In this document: one piece after another, positions 6,566-11,900 of the stretch | Layout: each line of letters starts with the position of its first letter | How positions within the stretch are numbered: position 1 is the first letter of the stretch | NCBI GenBank assembly: GCA_964390445.1 | Contig: CAYMJJ010000076.1 | Coordinates: 1-11,900 of the forward strand | Origin: Anderseniella sp964390445 | GTDB lineage: Bacteria > Pseudomonadota > Alphaproteobacteria > Rhizobiales > Aestuariivirgaceae | Reading direction: 5' to 3' | DNA length: 11,900 nt | Notes under the pieces: generated by a model | Seen by the model: the letters and a program-made list of their open reading frames with translations, nothing else | What the model was told of the DNA's origin: nothing | Databases searched by the model: none | Position numbers and translations under genes: made by a program

Positions 6566-6697
6566 ATGACGCAGCGATCGAGGAAACCGGTAGCCCGGAC
6601 AGAAGAAGCTCAAGGCATCGAGTTGTTTCTGGTAATTGGGGCAGTAATTGGAATTTGCACGGCATTCGCGCTAGTCGCGACTCTTGCCAGCCTCTAA
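6566..6697 (+). CDS. Small single-span membrane protein, 43 residues, unknown function
   Basis: The product has a short basic, polar N-terminus (MTQRSRKPVARTEEAQG) followed by one hydrophobic helix, from about residue 18 to the end (IELFLVIGAVIGICTAFALVATLASL). The frame is open upstream to 6512, but ATG at 6566 is preferred because AGGACGG lies about 11 nt before it and the upstream codons look non-coding. The EcfG-type promoter motif about 100 bp upstream, with no other gene between, supports expression under general stress. Many EcfG-regulated genes encode small hydrophobic proteins. No family is recognised. The spacing to the ribosome binding site is slightly long, so a non-coding transcript is the main alternative. 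Confidence 0.5.
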   Translation: MTQRSRKPVARTEEAQGIELFLVIGAVIGICTAFALVATLASL

Positions 6698-6698
6698 C

Positions 6699-6717
6699 CC
6701 GCATCATGCTGGTGCGG
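6699..6717. terminator. Hairpin between two convergent genes, possible bidirectional terminator
   Basis: CCGCATC (6699-6705) can pair with GGTGCGG (6711-6717) around a 5-nt loop, with one G-T wobble. It occupies the 23-bp gap between the stop codons of the 43-residue and 92-residue membrane proteins. There is no U-run on either strand, so it would be a weak or Rho-assisted terminator at best. Confidence 0.3.
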
Positions 6718-6720
6718 CTG

Positions 6721-6999
6721 TCATCTGCGCCAACGCAGGCCGATGTCGAGCAGGTGCATGACGAAGGCAGCCATCAGCAAAAGCGCAATGAGTTGCCAGT
6801 TGCCGCCGGTCAATGCCACGCGCAGCGACAGCATCAGGAACGCCCCGGCTGCGATAAACGGCAATATCGCGCGCGGGCTCACGCCCCTGCCCGTCATCCG
6901 GTTGAAGACCAGCAGCGCTACAGCCTCCAGTGCCATCAACGCCAGTATGAAATCGATGATGTGACCGCTAGCGAAGAGGTTCGCGAACACGTCCATCAT
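6721..6999 (-). CDS. Small three-span membrane protein downstream of bchP, unknown function
   Basis: The 92-residue protein has three hydrophobic segments, about residues 13-33, 45-63 and 67-87, and a basic C-terminal tail (LRWRR). It starts 12 nt after the bchP stop codon on the same strand with no terminator between, so it is very probably the last gene of the bchG-bch2-bchP transcript. The first of two adjacent ATG codons (6999 and 6996) is taken as the start; no clear ribosome binding site precedes them, so translational coupling to bchP is likely. No family is recognised. Position suggests a role in photosynthetic membrane or pigment metabolism, but this is inference only. Confidence 0.75.
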   Translation of the reverse strand: MMDVFANLFASGHIIDFILALMALEAVALLVFNRMTGRGVSPRAILPFIAAGAFLMLSLRVALTGGNWQLIALLLMAAFVMHLLDIGLRWRR

Positions 7000-7011
7000 C
7001 GCGACATCGCG

Positions 7012-8256
7012 CTACTGCGGCGTTCGTGCATTGCCTGCTGACCTGCCAGTTTCCGGGGTGAGGCCGAGAAGGTGCGCGAGGTCCTTGAAGAAGATGCGCA
7101 CGTGCGCCATCGGATTGCCACGCACAAGTTCCTTGTTCATGTACGCTTCCCAGGTCAGGCGCTGGACGTCCGGATCTGCACACATGCTGACGAACCGCTC
7201 GCGGCGCTTGTCGCTGGAGTACCAGAACTTCTGCATGATCCCGAGCACCATGAACACCCGCCCGTGTGCCTTCATGAAGCGTTTGCGCGCCAGGCCAAGC
7301 TGGCGCGGATCGCCGGTCAGCAGGAAACCATCAACGGCTTCGGCTGCCAGCCTGCCGCCCGCCATGGCGTAGTAGATGCCTTCACCCGAAGCCGGTGCAA
7401 CAAGGCCTGCGGCATCGCCGGTGATCAGCACGCCGCGCCCGTCATCCCAGCGCTTGAGCGGCTTGAGCGGAATTGGAGCCCCCTCCTTGCGGATGGTGTC
7501 GCAGGTGTCGGTACCGGTTGCACCGCGCAGGTCAGCCACTGCCCCTTTCAGCGAAAAGCCCTTGTTGGCGCTGCCCACGCCGATGCTGGTGCTGGACCCG
7601 TGCGGGAACACCCAGGCGTAGAAGTCGGGCGAGAGCTTGCCCTGGTAATACACATCACAGCGCGCGCCATCGAACGCGGCTGACTCCGCCTCGGGCGATT
7701 TAACGATCTCATGGTAGGCAAACACGAAGGGCATCTTGTCGGCGCCGGGCACGTTCTGGCGCCCGACCTGCGACTTGGCACCGTCGGCACCGATGACGGC
7801 GCGGGTCAGCAGCGTTGTCTCGCACGGCGCGTTGTCGTCGCCGCGCTGCTCGATGCGCACGGCAATCACCCCGTCGTCACGATAGGTCAGCGACTTGTAG
7901 CTGCCCCTGATGCGGGTGGCACCGCTGCGCCGCGCACGGTCGCGCAGCCATTCATCAAAATGTTCGCGGTCAACCATGCCGACAAAACCGCCGTCGATGG
8001 GCATGTCGACTGCCCGGTCTGTGGGCGAAACCATGCGTGCCGACGATATCCTTGCTACCAGCAGTTCGCCGGGGATATCGAAGTCCCGGATTGCGCGCGG
8101 CGGAATGGCACCGCCACACGGCTTGATTCGTCCGGCCTTGTCGAGCAGCACCACGTCGCGGCCGCCAATTGCCAGGTCCGTTGCGGCCGTTGCGCCGCAT
8201 GGTCCGCCGCCAACGACGATCACGTCGTACACATGCTGGGATTGTGTTTTGGTCAT
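7012..8256 (-). CDS. bchP: Geranylgeranyl diphosphate/bacteriochlorophyll reductase BchP
   Basis: The 414-residue flavoprotein reduces the geranylgeranyl tail of bacteriochlorophyll (or its diphosphate precursor) to phytyl, the last stage of pigment synthesis. It begins MTKTQSQHVYDVIVVGGGPCG; the FAD-binding GxGxxG is residues 16-21, followed by LLDKAGRIKPCGGAIPPRAI, a typical geranylgeranyl reductase signature. The second FAD motif, ITGDAAGLVAPASGEGI, centres on residue 281. The C-terminal helix-rich region (YSSDKRRERFVSMCADPDVQRLTWEAYMNKEL) also fits the family. The open frame continues upstream into the N gap, but ATG 8256 is the true start because the FAD motif begins 10 residues later and because it overlaps (ATGA) the stop codon of the preceding frame. 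Size is slightly above the usual 390-400 residues because of a C-terminal tail after ETGRSAG. Confidence 0.96.
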   Translation of the reverse strand: MTKTQSQHVYDVIVVGGGPCGATAATDLAIGGRDVVLLDKAGRIKPCGGAIPPRAIRDFDIPGELLVARISSARMVSPTDRAVDMPIDGGFVGMVDREHFDEWLRDRARRSGATRIRGSYKSLTYRDDGVIAVRIEQRGDDNAPCETTLLTRAVIGADGAKSQVGRQNVPGADKMPFVFAYHEIVKSPEAESAAFDGARCDVYYQGKLSPDFYAWVFPHGSSTSIGVGSANKGFSLKGAVADLRGATGTDTCDTIRKEGAPIPLKPLKRWDDGRGVLITGDAAGLVAPASGEGIYYAMAGGRLAAEAVDGFLLTGDPRQLGLARKRFMKAHGRVFMVLGIMQKFWYSSDKRRERFVSMCADPDVQRLTWEAYMNKELVRGNPMAHVRIFFKDLAHLLGLTPETGRSAGNARTPQ

Positions 8257-8327
8257 GTTGCGGACTCCACTTGGACAGGGCCAGCCGCATCGGCGCGGGA
8301 GGCCACCGGGCATCTTGCCCCGATAAC
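8253..8327 (-). CDS. Probable C-terminal tail of Bch2 after the assembly gap
   Basis: One frame running out of the N block reads 24 residues (VIGARCPVASRADAAGPVQVESAT) and stops at TGA, which overlaps the bchP ATG by 4 nt (ATGA). Tight stop-start overlap is the expected arrangement for neighbouring genes in this cluster; bchG and bch2 overlap in the same way. I therefore read it as the end of bch2. The hydrophilic tail is too short to prove by similarity, and the alternative is an untranslated spacer. Confidence 0.45.
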   Translation of the reverse strand, partial: VIGARCPVASRADAAGPVQVESAT

Positions 8328-8427
8328 NNNNNNNNNNNNNNNNNNNNNNNNNNNNNNNNNNNNNNNNNNNNNNNNNNNNNNNNNNNNNNNNNNNNNNNNN
8401 NNNNNNNNNNNNNNNNNNNNNNNNNNN
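8328..8427. other. Assembly gap, 100 Ns
   Basis: Exactly 100 Ns, the customary placeholder for a scaffold gap of unknown length. It removes the 3' part of bch2. With 310 codons before the gap and 25 after it, the true length should be a multiple of three, which 100 is not. Confidence 0.99.
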
Positions 8428-9357
8428 GGCCGACACCAGGCACCCGCCTATCGCCCAGACCTGCAACGGCACCGAGCGGAACATCCTGAGCGTGGTGCTG
8501 GTAACGGCAACCAGCACCATGCCGACGAACACGCCGCCATGCTGAAGGCCCGACAGCTTGGTCGATTCTCCCGGCGTCAGGCCGAACACATGACCGGCGA
8601 AGGGTTCAAGCACGAGGTCCTGTGCGCTGTAGGCCAGCATGGATATGAACACGAAGATCGAGAACCGGCGGGCCTGGTCGTCCTGCCAGACATCGCGCAA
8701 GGCGGCGCGGAAGTCGCTTTCAGGCTTTTCTGCTTCATTGGCAACACTGGCGAATCGTCTTTCGATACCGGCCACCGCCATGCATGTGACGGCAAAGGCC
8801 AGAACCGACACCCCTGCCGACACCGCAATGAGGCGCGCGATCGAAAACGGATCGAGCAGGCTGCCGGCAATGCCTGCCGTCATGGCCATGCCGAAGATCA
8901 TCATCAGCCAGACGATGGTTGCAGCCGCCGCACGCCGGCCCGCTTCAACCCGGGAAGCAAGCAGCGCCAGCAGCGAGGTGCCGCACGCGCCCACGCCTGC
9001 GCCGATCAACAGGAAGGCGACCAGGGCAAGCGCCATGCCGGCAGCCGCTGATTGAGCCATCAATCCGGTAGCTGCAGCAGCCAGCGTGCCGCCGCCGGCC
9101 AGAACGGCCATGCCGCCAATGATCCATTGGGTGCGCCTGCCCCCGACATCGGAGCCGTGACCAAAGCGCGGCCGGGCCATCTGGATGGCGTAGTGTGCGG
9201 CCACCAGGATGCCGGGCAACATGGCGGGCATGGCGAGTTCCACCACCATGACCCGGTTGAGCGTTGATGTGGTCAGCACCACGATGGCTCCCAAAGCGGT
9301 TTGCACCAGCCCGAGCCTCAAGATGCCGCCCCATCCCAATTGCGATTGCATCATCAT
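8428..9357 (-). CDS. bch2: PucC-family protein Bch2 (Orf428-like), truncated by assembly gap
   Basis: The 310 visible residues are a polytopic membrane protein with about eight hydrophobic segments, of the PucC/LhaA/Bch2 branch of the major facilitator superfamily. These proteins are tied to bacteriochlorophyll delivery or light-harvesting complex assembly. Family-like segments include LGWGGILRLGLVQTALGAIVVLTTSTLNRVMVVELAMPA at the N-terminus, HYAIQMARPRFGHGSDVGGRRTQWI, and the central RFSIFVFISMLAYSAQDLVLEPFAG with GLTPGESTKLSGLQHGGVF. Its place between bchG and bchP identifies it as Bch2 rather than PucC or LhaA. The first of three consecutive ATGs (9357) is taken as start; it overlaps the bchG stop by 4 nt (ATGA). 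The 3' end is lost in the N block; family members are about 430-470 residues, so roughly 90 or more residues are missing. Confidence 0.9.
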
Positions 9358-10265
9358 GCACCTGCCTGCAGCAGACGCACGCCGAAGGCCGCAGCCAGCA
9401 TGCCGAGTACGTAAAGGGTCGTGCCGGTGGCGTTGTACCAGGCCGCACGTTCCTTCGGTGAAGCGAGCAGCCGCTTCATCAGCACGACCTGCGCAGCCAG
9501 CAATGCTGCGATGATGGCCGCCGGCAAAGGCAGGCCCCAGCCCAGCAGCAGCGCGATGACCGCGACCTGGGGAACTGCCATGACCCAACAGGCCAGCATT
9601 GCCGCCGGTCCGATGCCGTATCGCGCCGGCAGCGATTGCAGTCCCATCTGCCGGTCGCCTTCGACCGACTTGAAATCGTTCAAGGTCATGATGCCGTGCG
9701 CACCGACACTGTACAGCAGGGCCAGCGAAATGATGCGCCAGTCGGGCAAGGTGCCGATCAATGCGGCAGCGCCGGTAAACCACGGCAGGCCTTCGTAACA
9801 CAGGCCAACCGCACCATTGCCCCACCAGCCATTGCGCTTGAGCCGGAACGGCGGTGCAGAGTATGCCCACGCCAGGGCAAGGCCGAAAACGGCCGCCCAG
9901 AACACCCAAACGCCGAGTGCCGCAGCCACGGCGAGCGACAGGATTGACCAGATAATCGCGATGTAAAGGCCCCAGCGGCCTGGAATTCGGCCAGACGGTA
10001 TGGGCCTGGCGGGTTCATTGATGGCGTCGACTTGGCGGTCATACCAGTCATTGACCGCCTGGCTGGTGCCGCAGACCAGCGGTCCCGCCAGCACGATGGC
10101 CCCGGCGATGACCAGCAGGTTGCCGCCAAGCGGCACTGCTGAAGACACCACGCCACAGGCCAGTGCCCACATAGGCGCAAACCAGGTAATCGGCTTCAAC
10201 AGCTGCAGAACCGACAACGGATCTGGCAGCGAACGCTGTGCGACAATGATGGCCGACTTGGACAT
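9354..10265 (-). CDS. bchG: Bacteriochlorophyll synthase BchG
   Basis: The 303-residue membrane prenyltransferase attaches the geranylgeranyl (or phytyl) chain to bacteriochlorophyllide a. It belongs to the UbiA superfamily. Family marks are LLKPITWFAPMWALACGVV (22-40), the first aspartate-rich motif NDWYDRQVDAINEPARPIPSG (72-92), AYSAPPFRLKRNGWWGN (134-150) and the second aspartate motif NDFKSVEGDRQMGLQSLP (196-213). The rest is mostly transmembrane helix. The ATG at 10265 has no Shine-Dalgarno sequence and lies at the predicted transcription start, so it is probably read from a leaderless mRNA. It is the first gene of bchG-bch2-bchP and is preceded by a strong PpsR-type operator. Length and start agree with known BchG proteins. 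Confidence 0.97.
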   Translation of the reverse strand: MSKSAIIVAQRSLPDPLSVLQLLKPITWFAPMWALACGVVSSAVPLGGNLLVIAGAIVLAGPLVCGTSQAVNDWYDRQVDAINEPARPIPSGRIPGRWGLYIAIIWSILSLAVAAALGVWVFWAAVFGLALAWAYSAPPFRLKRNGWWGNGAVGLCYEGLPWFTGAAALIGTLPDWRIISLALLYSVGAHGIMTLNDFKSVEGDRQMGLQSLPARYGIGPAAMLACWVMAVPQVAVIALLLGWGLPLPAAIIAALLAAQVVLMKRLLASPKERAAWYNATGTTLYVLGMLAAAFGVRLLQAGA

Positions 10266-10271
10266 GGGGCG

Positions 10272-10300
10272 ATGCTAGTCAGGCTCGCCAGATGTGTCAA
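10272..10300 (-). promoter_or_regulatory. Sigma70-type promoter of bchG
   Basis: On the minus strand a consensus -35 TTGACA (10300-10295) is followed after exactly 17 nt by TAGCAT (10277-10272) as -10. The predicted start point is about 10266-10265, which is the A of the bchG ATG. The -35 box is inside the PpsR-type palindrome, so repressor binding would block polymerase. Confidence 0.65.
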
Positions 10301-10315
10301 TCTTGATTGACACAT
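10292..10315. promoter_or_regulatory. PpsR/CrtJ operator, 24-bp perfect inverted repeat
   Basis: TGTCAATCTTGATTGACA at 10295-10312 matches the PpsR/CrtJ consensus TGT-N12-ACA. The dyad extends beyond it: 11 bases on each side of the central TT pair perfectly (10292-10302 with 10305-10315). It lies between ppsR and bchG and overlaps the bchG -35 box. The regulator that should bind it is encoded immediately upstream. Confidence 0.85.
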
Positions 10316-10319
10316 TGAG

Positions 10320-10337
10320 TGATCAAAAAACGTTACA
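10320..10337. promoter_or_regulatory. Possible second, degenerate PpsR half-site pair
   Basis: TGA-N12-ACA lies 7 nt beyond the strong operator and differs from TGT-N12-ACA at one position. PpsR/CrtJ often binds cooperatively to two neighbouring palindromes at bch promoters. The interior has no extended dyad, so this is a weak candidate. Confidence 0.3.
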
Positions 10338-10339
10338 GA

Positions 10340-11797
10340 TCAGTTGTCGCCGCCGTCACCCGAGTCGATCAGGCCATAGCGGCGCATCTTGATGTAGAAG
10401 CTCTGCCGCGACAGGCCTAGCAGGTCGGCCGCCGATGCCCTGTTGTTGCGGGTCAGTTCAAGAGCGGCCTCGATGCACAGCCTTTCGATCATGTCGGTGG
10501 TTTCACGCACCAGTTCCTTCATCGGCACCCGGCCGACGAGTTCCGTCAGCTGGTTGGCTGATCGCACCATGCCGGCACCGGCAGGCAAGGCGGTCGATGC
10601 CGTCGCTGTGGCGCGGCGCACCATGAACCCGAGGCACGACAAGTCACCGTTGGGGGCAGACGCCGCAGACACCACGACGGGGGTTTCGGTGCCAAGGTCA
10701 TCGCGCAGGAACGTTGCGAAATTGCGTACCGAGCCATGCTCGGCAATGTTGGTCATCATCAGGCCCATGTCGACCGGGCTGCGGCCGAGCCACCGTTCCA
10801 GCGGCTGGCCGGTGACCTGGCCTGCCGAGACGTGGCCCGTCATGTCGCAGAACGCGGCGTTGACCATCAACACAGTGCCGTTGCGGTCGGTCACGACAAA
10901 GCCGTCCGGCAGCACCTCGATGGCGGCAAGGGTGCAGTTTTCGGTGCGTGTGGCCTGTTTCTTGCCGGCTTCCTCGCCCATCGGCACCAGCCGGACCAGG
11001 ATATTGGAAACCCCGCCCTGACGGAATATCGAGGCAGCCAGCTTGACCATCTGGCCATTGCTGAGCGTCGCCTGGATGTCGCTGGCACCCGCACCGGTGC
11101 GAACGGTCGCAAGAAAATCAGACAGGTCCGTCCAGCACGACTTGTGGAAAAGCGTGGCAAACTTGTGATCGGCGATCTGGTTGATCGGACGATTGAGAAG
11201 GTCAACGCTGGTCGGGTTGGCATCAATGATGGTTTCGCGGCTTGCGTCGATCACCATGACGGCTTCGGCAGCCATGCGGAAGAGCAGCCGGTAGCGGGCT
11301 TCCGCCTGGCGCAGCTTGGCATACTCGCGTTCCATGGCCTGCTGCGCATTGACGATCTGCTGCTGCTGGCTGGAGATGGCCCTGAGGTCGATGCCGGCCA
11401 CCAGCACGCTGCCATCAGTGCCGAGCGGCACTGCGCAATAGCGCAAGGGTAGCGACGCCGCGCCGGCCCCAGGGTGATTGACCTCGCGCTTGCGGGCAAA
11501 CTTGCCATTGCGCGCTTCCGCCAACAGCGAATCAACCTTGGACAGGCTTTCGGCGGTAACCGTGTCCTGCAGTCGCTTGCCGACCCAGCTTTCAACACCA
11601 TGTTCGACGAGGGAGGCATCGTGGAAGGCAATGTCGACAACCTTGTCGTCCGCTGCGACGATCAGCGACAGATCGGCAGCAGCCAGCGCCAGCCCTGCGG
11701 TCGCTTCTGGCAACAGCCGCTTCAGCGACGGCAGATCGGACTTGAAAACCCGGTGCGGTTCACCGGCATTCCGGTTGATAGTATGCAATTCATCCAT
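10340..11797 (-). CDS. ppsR: PpsR/CrtJ, PAS-domain repressor of photosynthesis genes
   Basis: The 485-residue protein is the oxygen/redox-responsive repressor of bch, crt and puc genes. Layout: an N-terminal PAS-like domain (about 30-140); a glutamine-rich, coiled-coil linker (SSQQQQIVNAQQAMEREYAKLRQAEARYR, 142-170); PAS1 (about 171-285); PAS2 (about 290-400); and a Fis-type helix-turn-helix at the C-terminus (MIERLCIEAALELTRNNRASAADLLGLSRQSFYIKMRRYGL, 436-476). Cys441 in the DNA-binding domain corresponds to the redox-active cysteine of PpsR/CrtJ. Five other cysteines (121, 221, 288, 317, 388) exist, but none lies at the usual distance for the N-terminal partner. The start ATG is 22 nt after the preceding stop codon; its ribosome binding site is weak. 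A matching operator lies just downstream, before bchG. Confidence 0.95.
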   Translation of the reverse strand: MDELHTINRNAGEPHRVFKSDLPSLKRLLPEATAGLALAAADLSLIVAADDKVVDIAFHDASLVEHGVESWVGKRLQDTVTAESLSKVDSLLAEARNGKFARKREVNHPGAGAASLPLRYCAVPLGTDGSVLVAGIDLRAISSQQQQIVNAQQAMEREYAKLRQAEARYRLLFRMAAEAVMVIDASRETIIDANPTSVDLLNRPINQIADHKFATLFHKSCWTDLSDFLATVRTGAGASDIQATLSNGQMVKLAASIFRQGGVSNILVRLVPMGEEAGKKQATRTENCTLAAIEVLPDGFVVTDRNGTVLMVNAAFCDMTGHVSAGQVTGQPLERWLGRSPVDMGLMMTNIAEHGSVRNFATFLRDDLGTETPVVVSAASAPNGDLSCLGFMVRRATATASTALPAGAGMVRSANQLTELVGRVPMKELVRETTDMIERLCIEAALELTRNNRASAADLLGLSRQSFYIKMRRYGLIDSGDGGDN

Positions 11798-11819
11798 AAC
11801 AGGACATTCAATCCCGGTA

Positions 11820-11900
11820 TCATTCAGTCATTGCTTCAATAGGCACACAGCCAGGAACCAGACGGCCCGCGACCTCAAGCGCAGAGACCGCATCGCCCGC
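11820..11900 (-). CDS. C-terminal end of a gene entering from the right edge, candidate aerR
   Basis: The minus strand reads 26 residues (AGDAVSALEVAGRLVPGCVP, then six more) to a TGA at 11822-11820, only 22 nt before the ppsR start. In purple bacteria the gene directly upstream of ppsR/crtJ, in the same direction, is commonly aerR, which encodes a cobalamin-binding partner of CrtJ. The gDAV...A...A..LVP pattern could suit the last helix of a B12-binding domain. The fragment is too short to prove this. That it is coding is supported by the absence of stops, the amino acid composition and the tight spacing. Confidence 0.5.
   Translation of the reverse strand, partial: AGDAVSALEVAGRLVPGCVPIEAMTE

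Noticed and set aside
7711..9051. Long plus-strand frame across bchP, the gap and bch2
   Set aside because: Antisense shadow of the bch genes, low in hydrophobic residues and joined through the Ns; no family resemblance.
7012..9909. A single minus-strand frame of about 965 codons covering bchP, the N block and bch2
   Set aside because: Artefact of a 100-N placeholder. bchP has its own start and FAD motif, bch2 starts at 9357, and beyond that the frame runs out of frame through bchG.
10314..10326. TTGA-N4-TCAA dyad near the bchG operator considered as an FNR site
   Set aside because: FNR-type sites need six bases between TTGA and TCAA; four are present, so it does not fit.
10325..10340. Run of six T residues after ppsR (minus strand) as an intrinsic terminator
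   Set aside because: No GC-rich hairpin immediately precedes the T run; the nearby palindrome lies after it and is better explained as an operator.
10736..11452. 238-codon plus-strand frame opposite ppsR
   Set aside because: His- and Gln-rich antisense shadow; ppsR on the minus strand has complete PAS and helix-turn-helix signatures.

Overview
The window is GC-rich DNA from an alphaproteobacterium that makes bacteriochlorophyll. That placement rests on a run of photosynthesis genes (ppsR, bchG, bch2, bchP) in the order familiar from purple bacteria, plus alphaproteobacterial regulatory signatures: an EcfG-type promoter, an FNR-type palindrome and a TGT-N12-ACA PpsR operator. Genus cannot be told from this stretch. 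A block of exactly 100 Ns (8328-8427) shows this is a draft scaffold, and it interrupts bch2.

Left part (1-5388). A leftward FAD-dependent monooxygenase-like gene is cut by the left edge. About 500 bases follow with no intact gene. They hold an AT-rich divergent region with small repeats, and what looks like the decayed remnant of an IclR-type regulator. A tandem glycine riboswitch (627-812) then leads into gcvT-gcvH-gcvP, which encode the T, H and P proteins of the glycine cleavage system. The fourth component (dihydrolipoamide dehydrogenase) is not here.

Middle part (5389-6720). A two-gene unit encodes a DUF465/YdcH-type small protein and a short TraR/DksA-type zinc-finger protein. It sits behind a perfect FNR/FixK-like palindrome. 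Converging on it is a stand-alone 111-residue BLUF blue-light sensor with the Tyr, Asn and Gln flavin-site residues in AppA spacing. Divergent from the BLUF gene is a 43-residue single-span membrane protein with an EcfG-type (general stress) promoter motif upstream.

Right part (6721-11900). All genes run leftward: the C-terminal end of a gene entering from the right edge (candidate aerR), ppsR, then bchG-bch2-bchP and a 92-residue three-span membrane protein. The bchG group starts from a recognisable promoter whose -35 box lies inside a 24-bp perfect inverted repeat matching the PpsR site. The start codon falls at the predicted transcription start, so the mRNA is probably leaderless. PpsR would repress bchG-bch2-bchP (chlorophyll synthase, PucC-family transporter-like protein, geranylgeranyl reductase) under oxygen. 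The nearby BLUF protein raises the question of a light input to that control.
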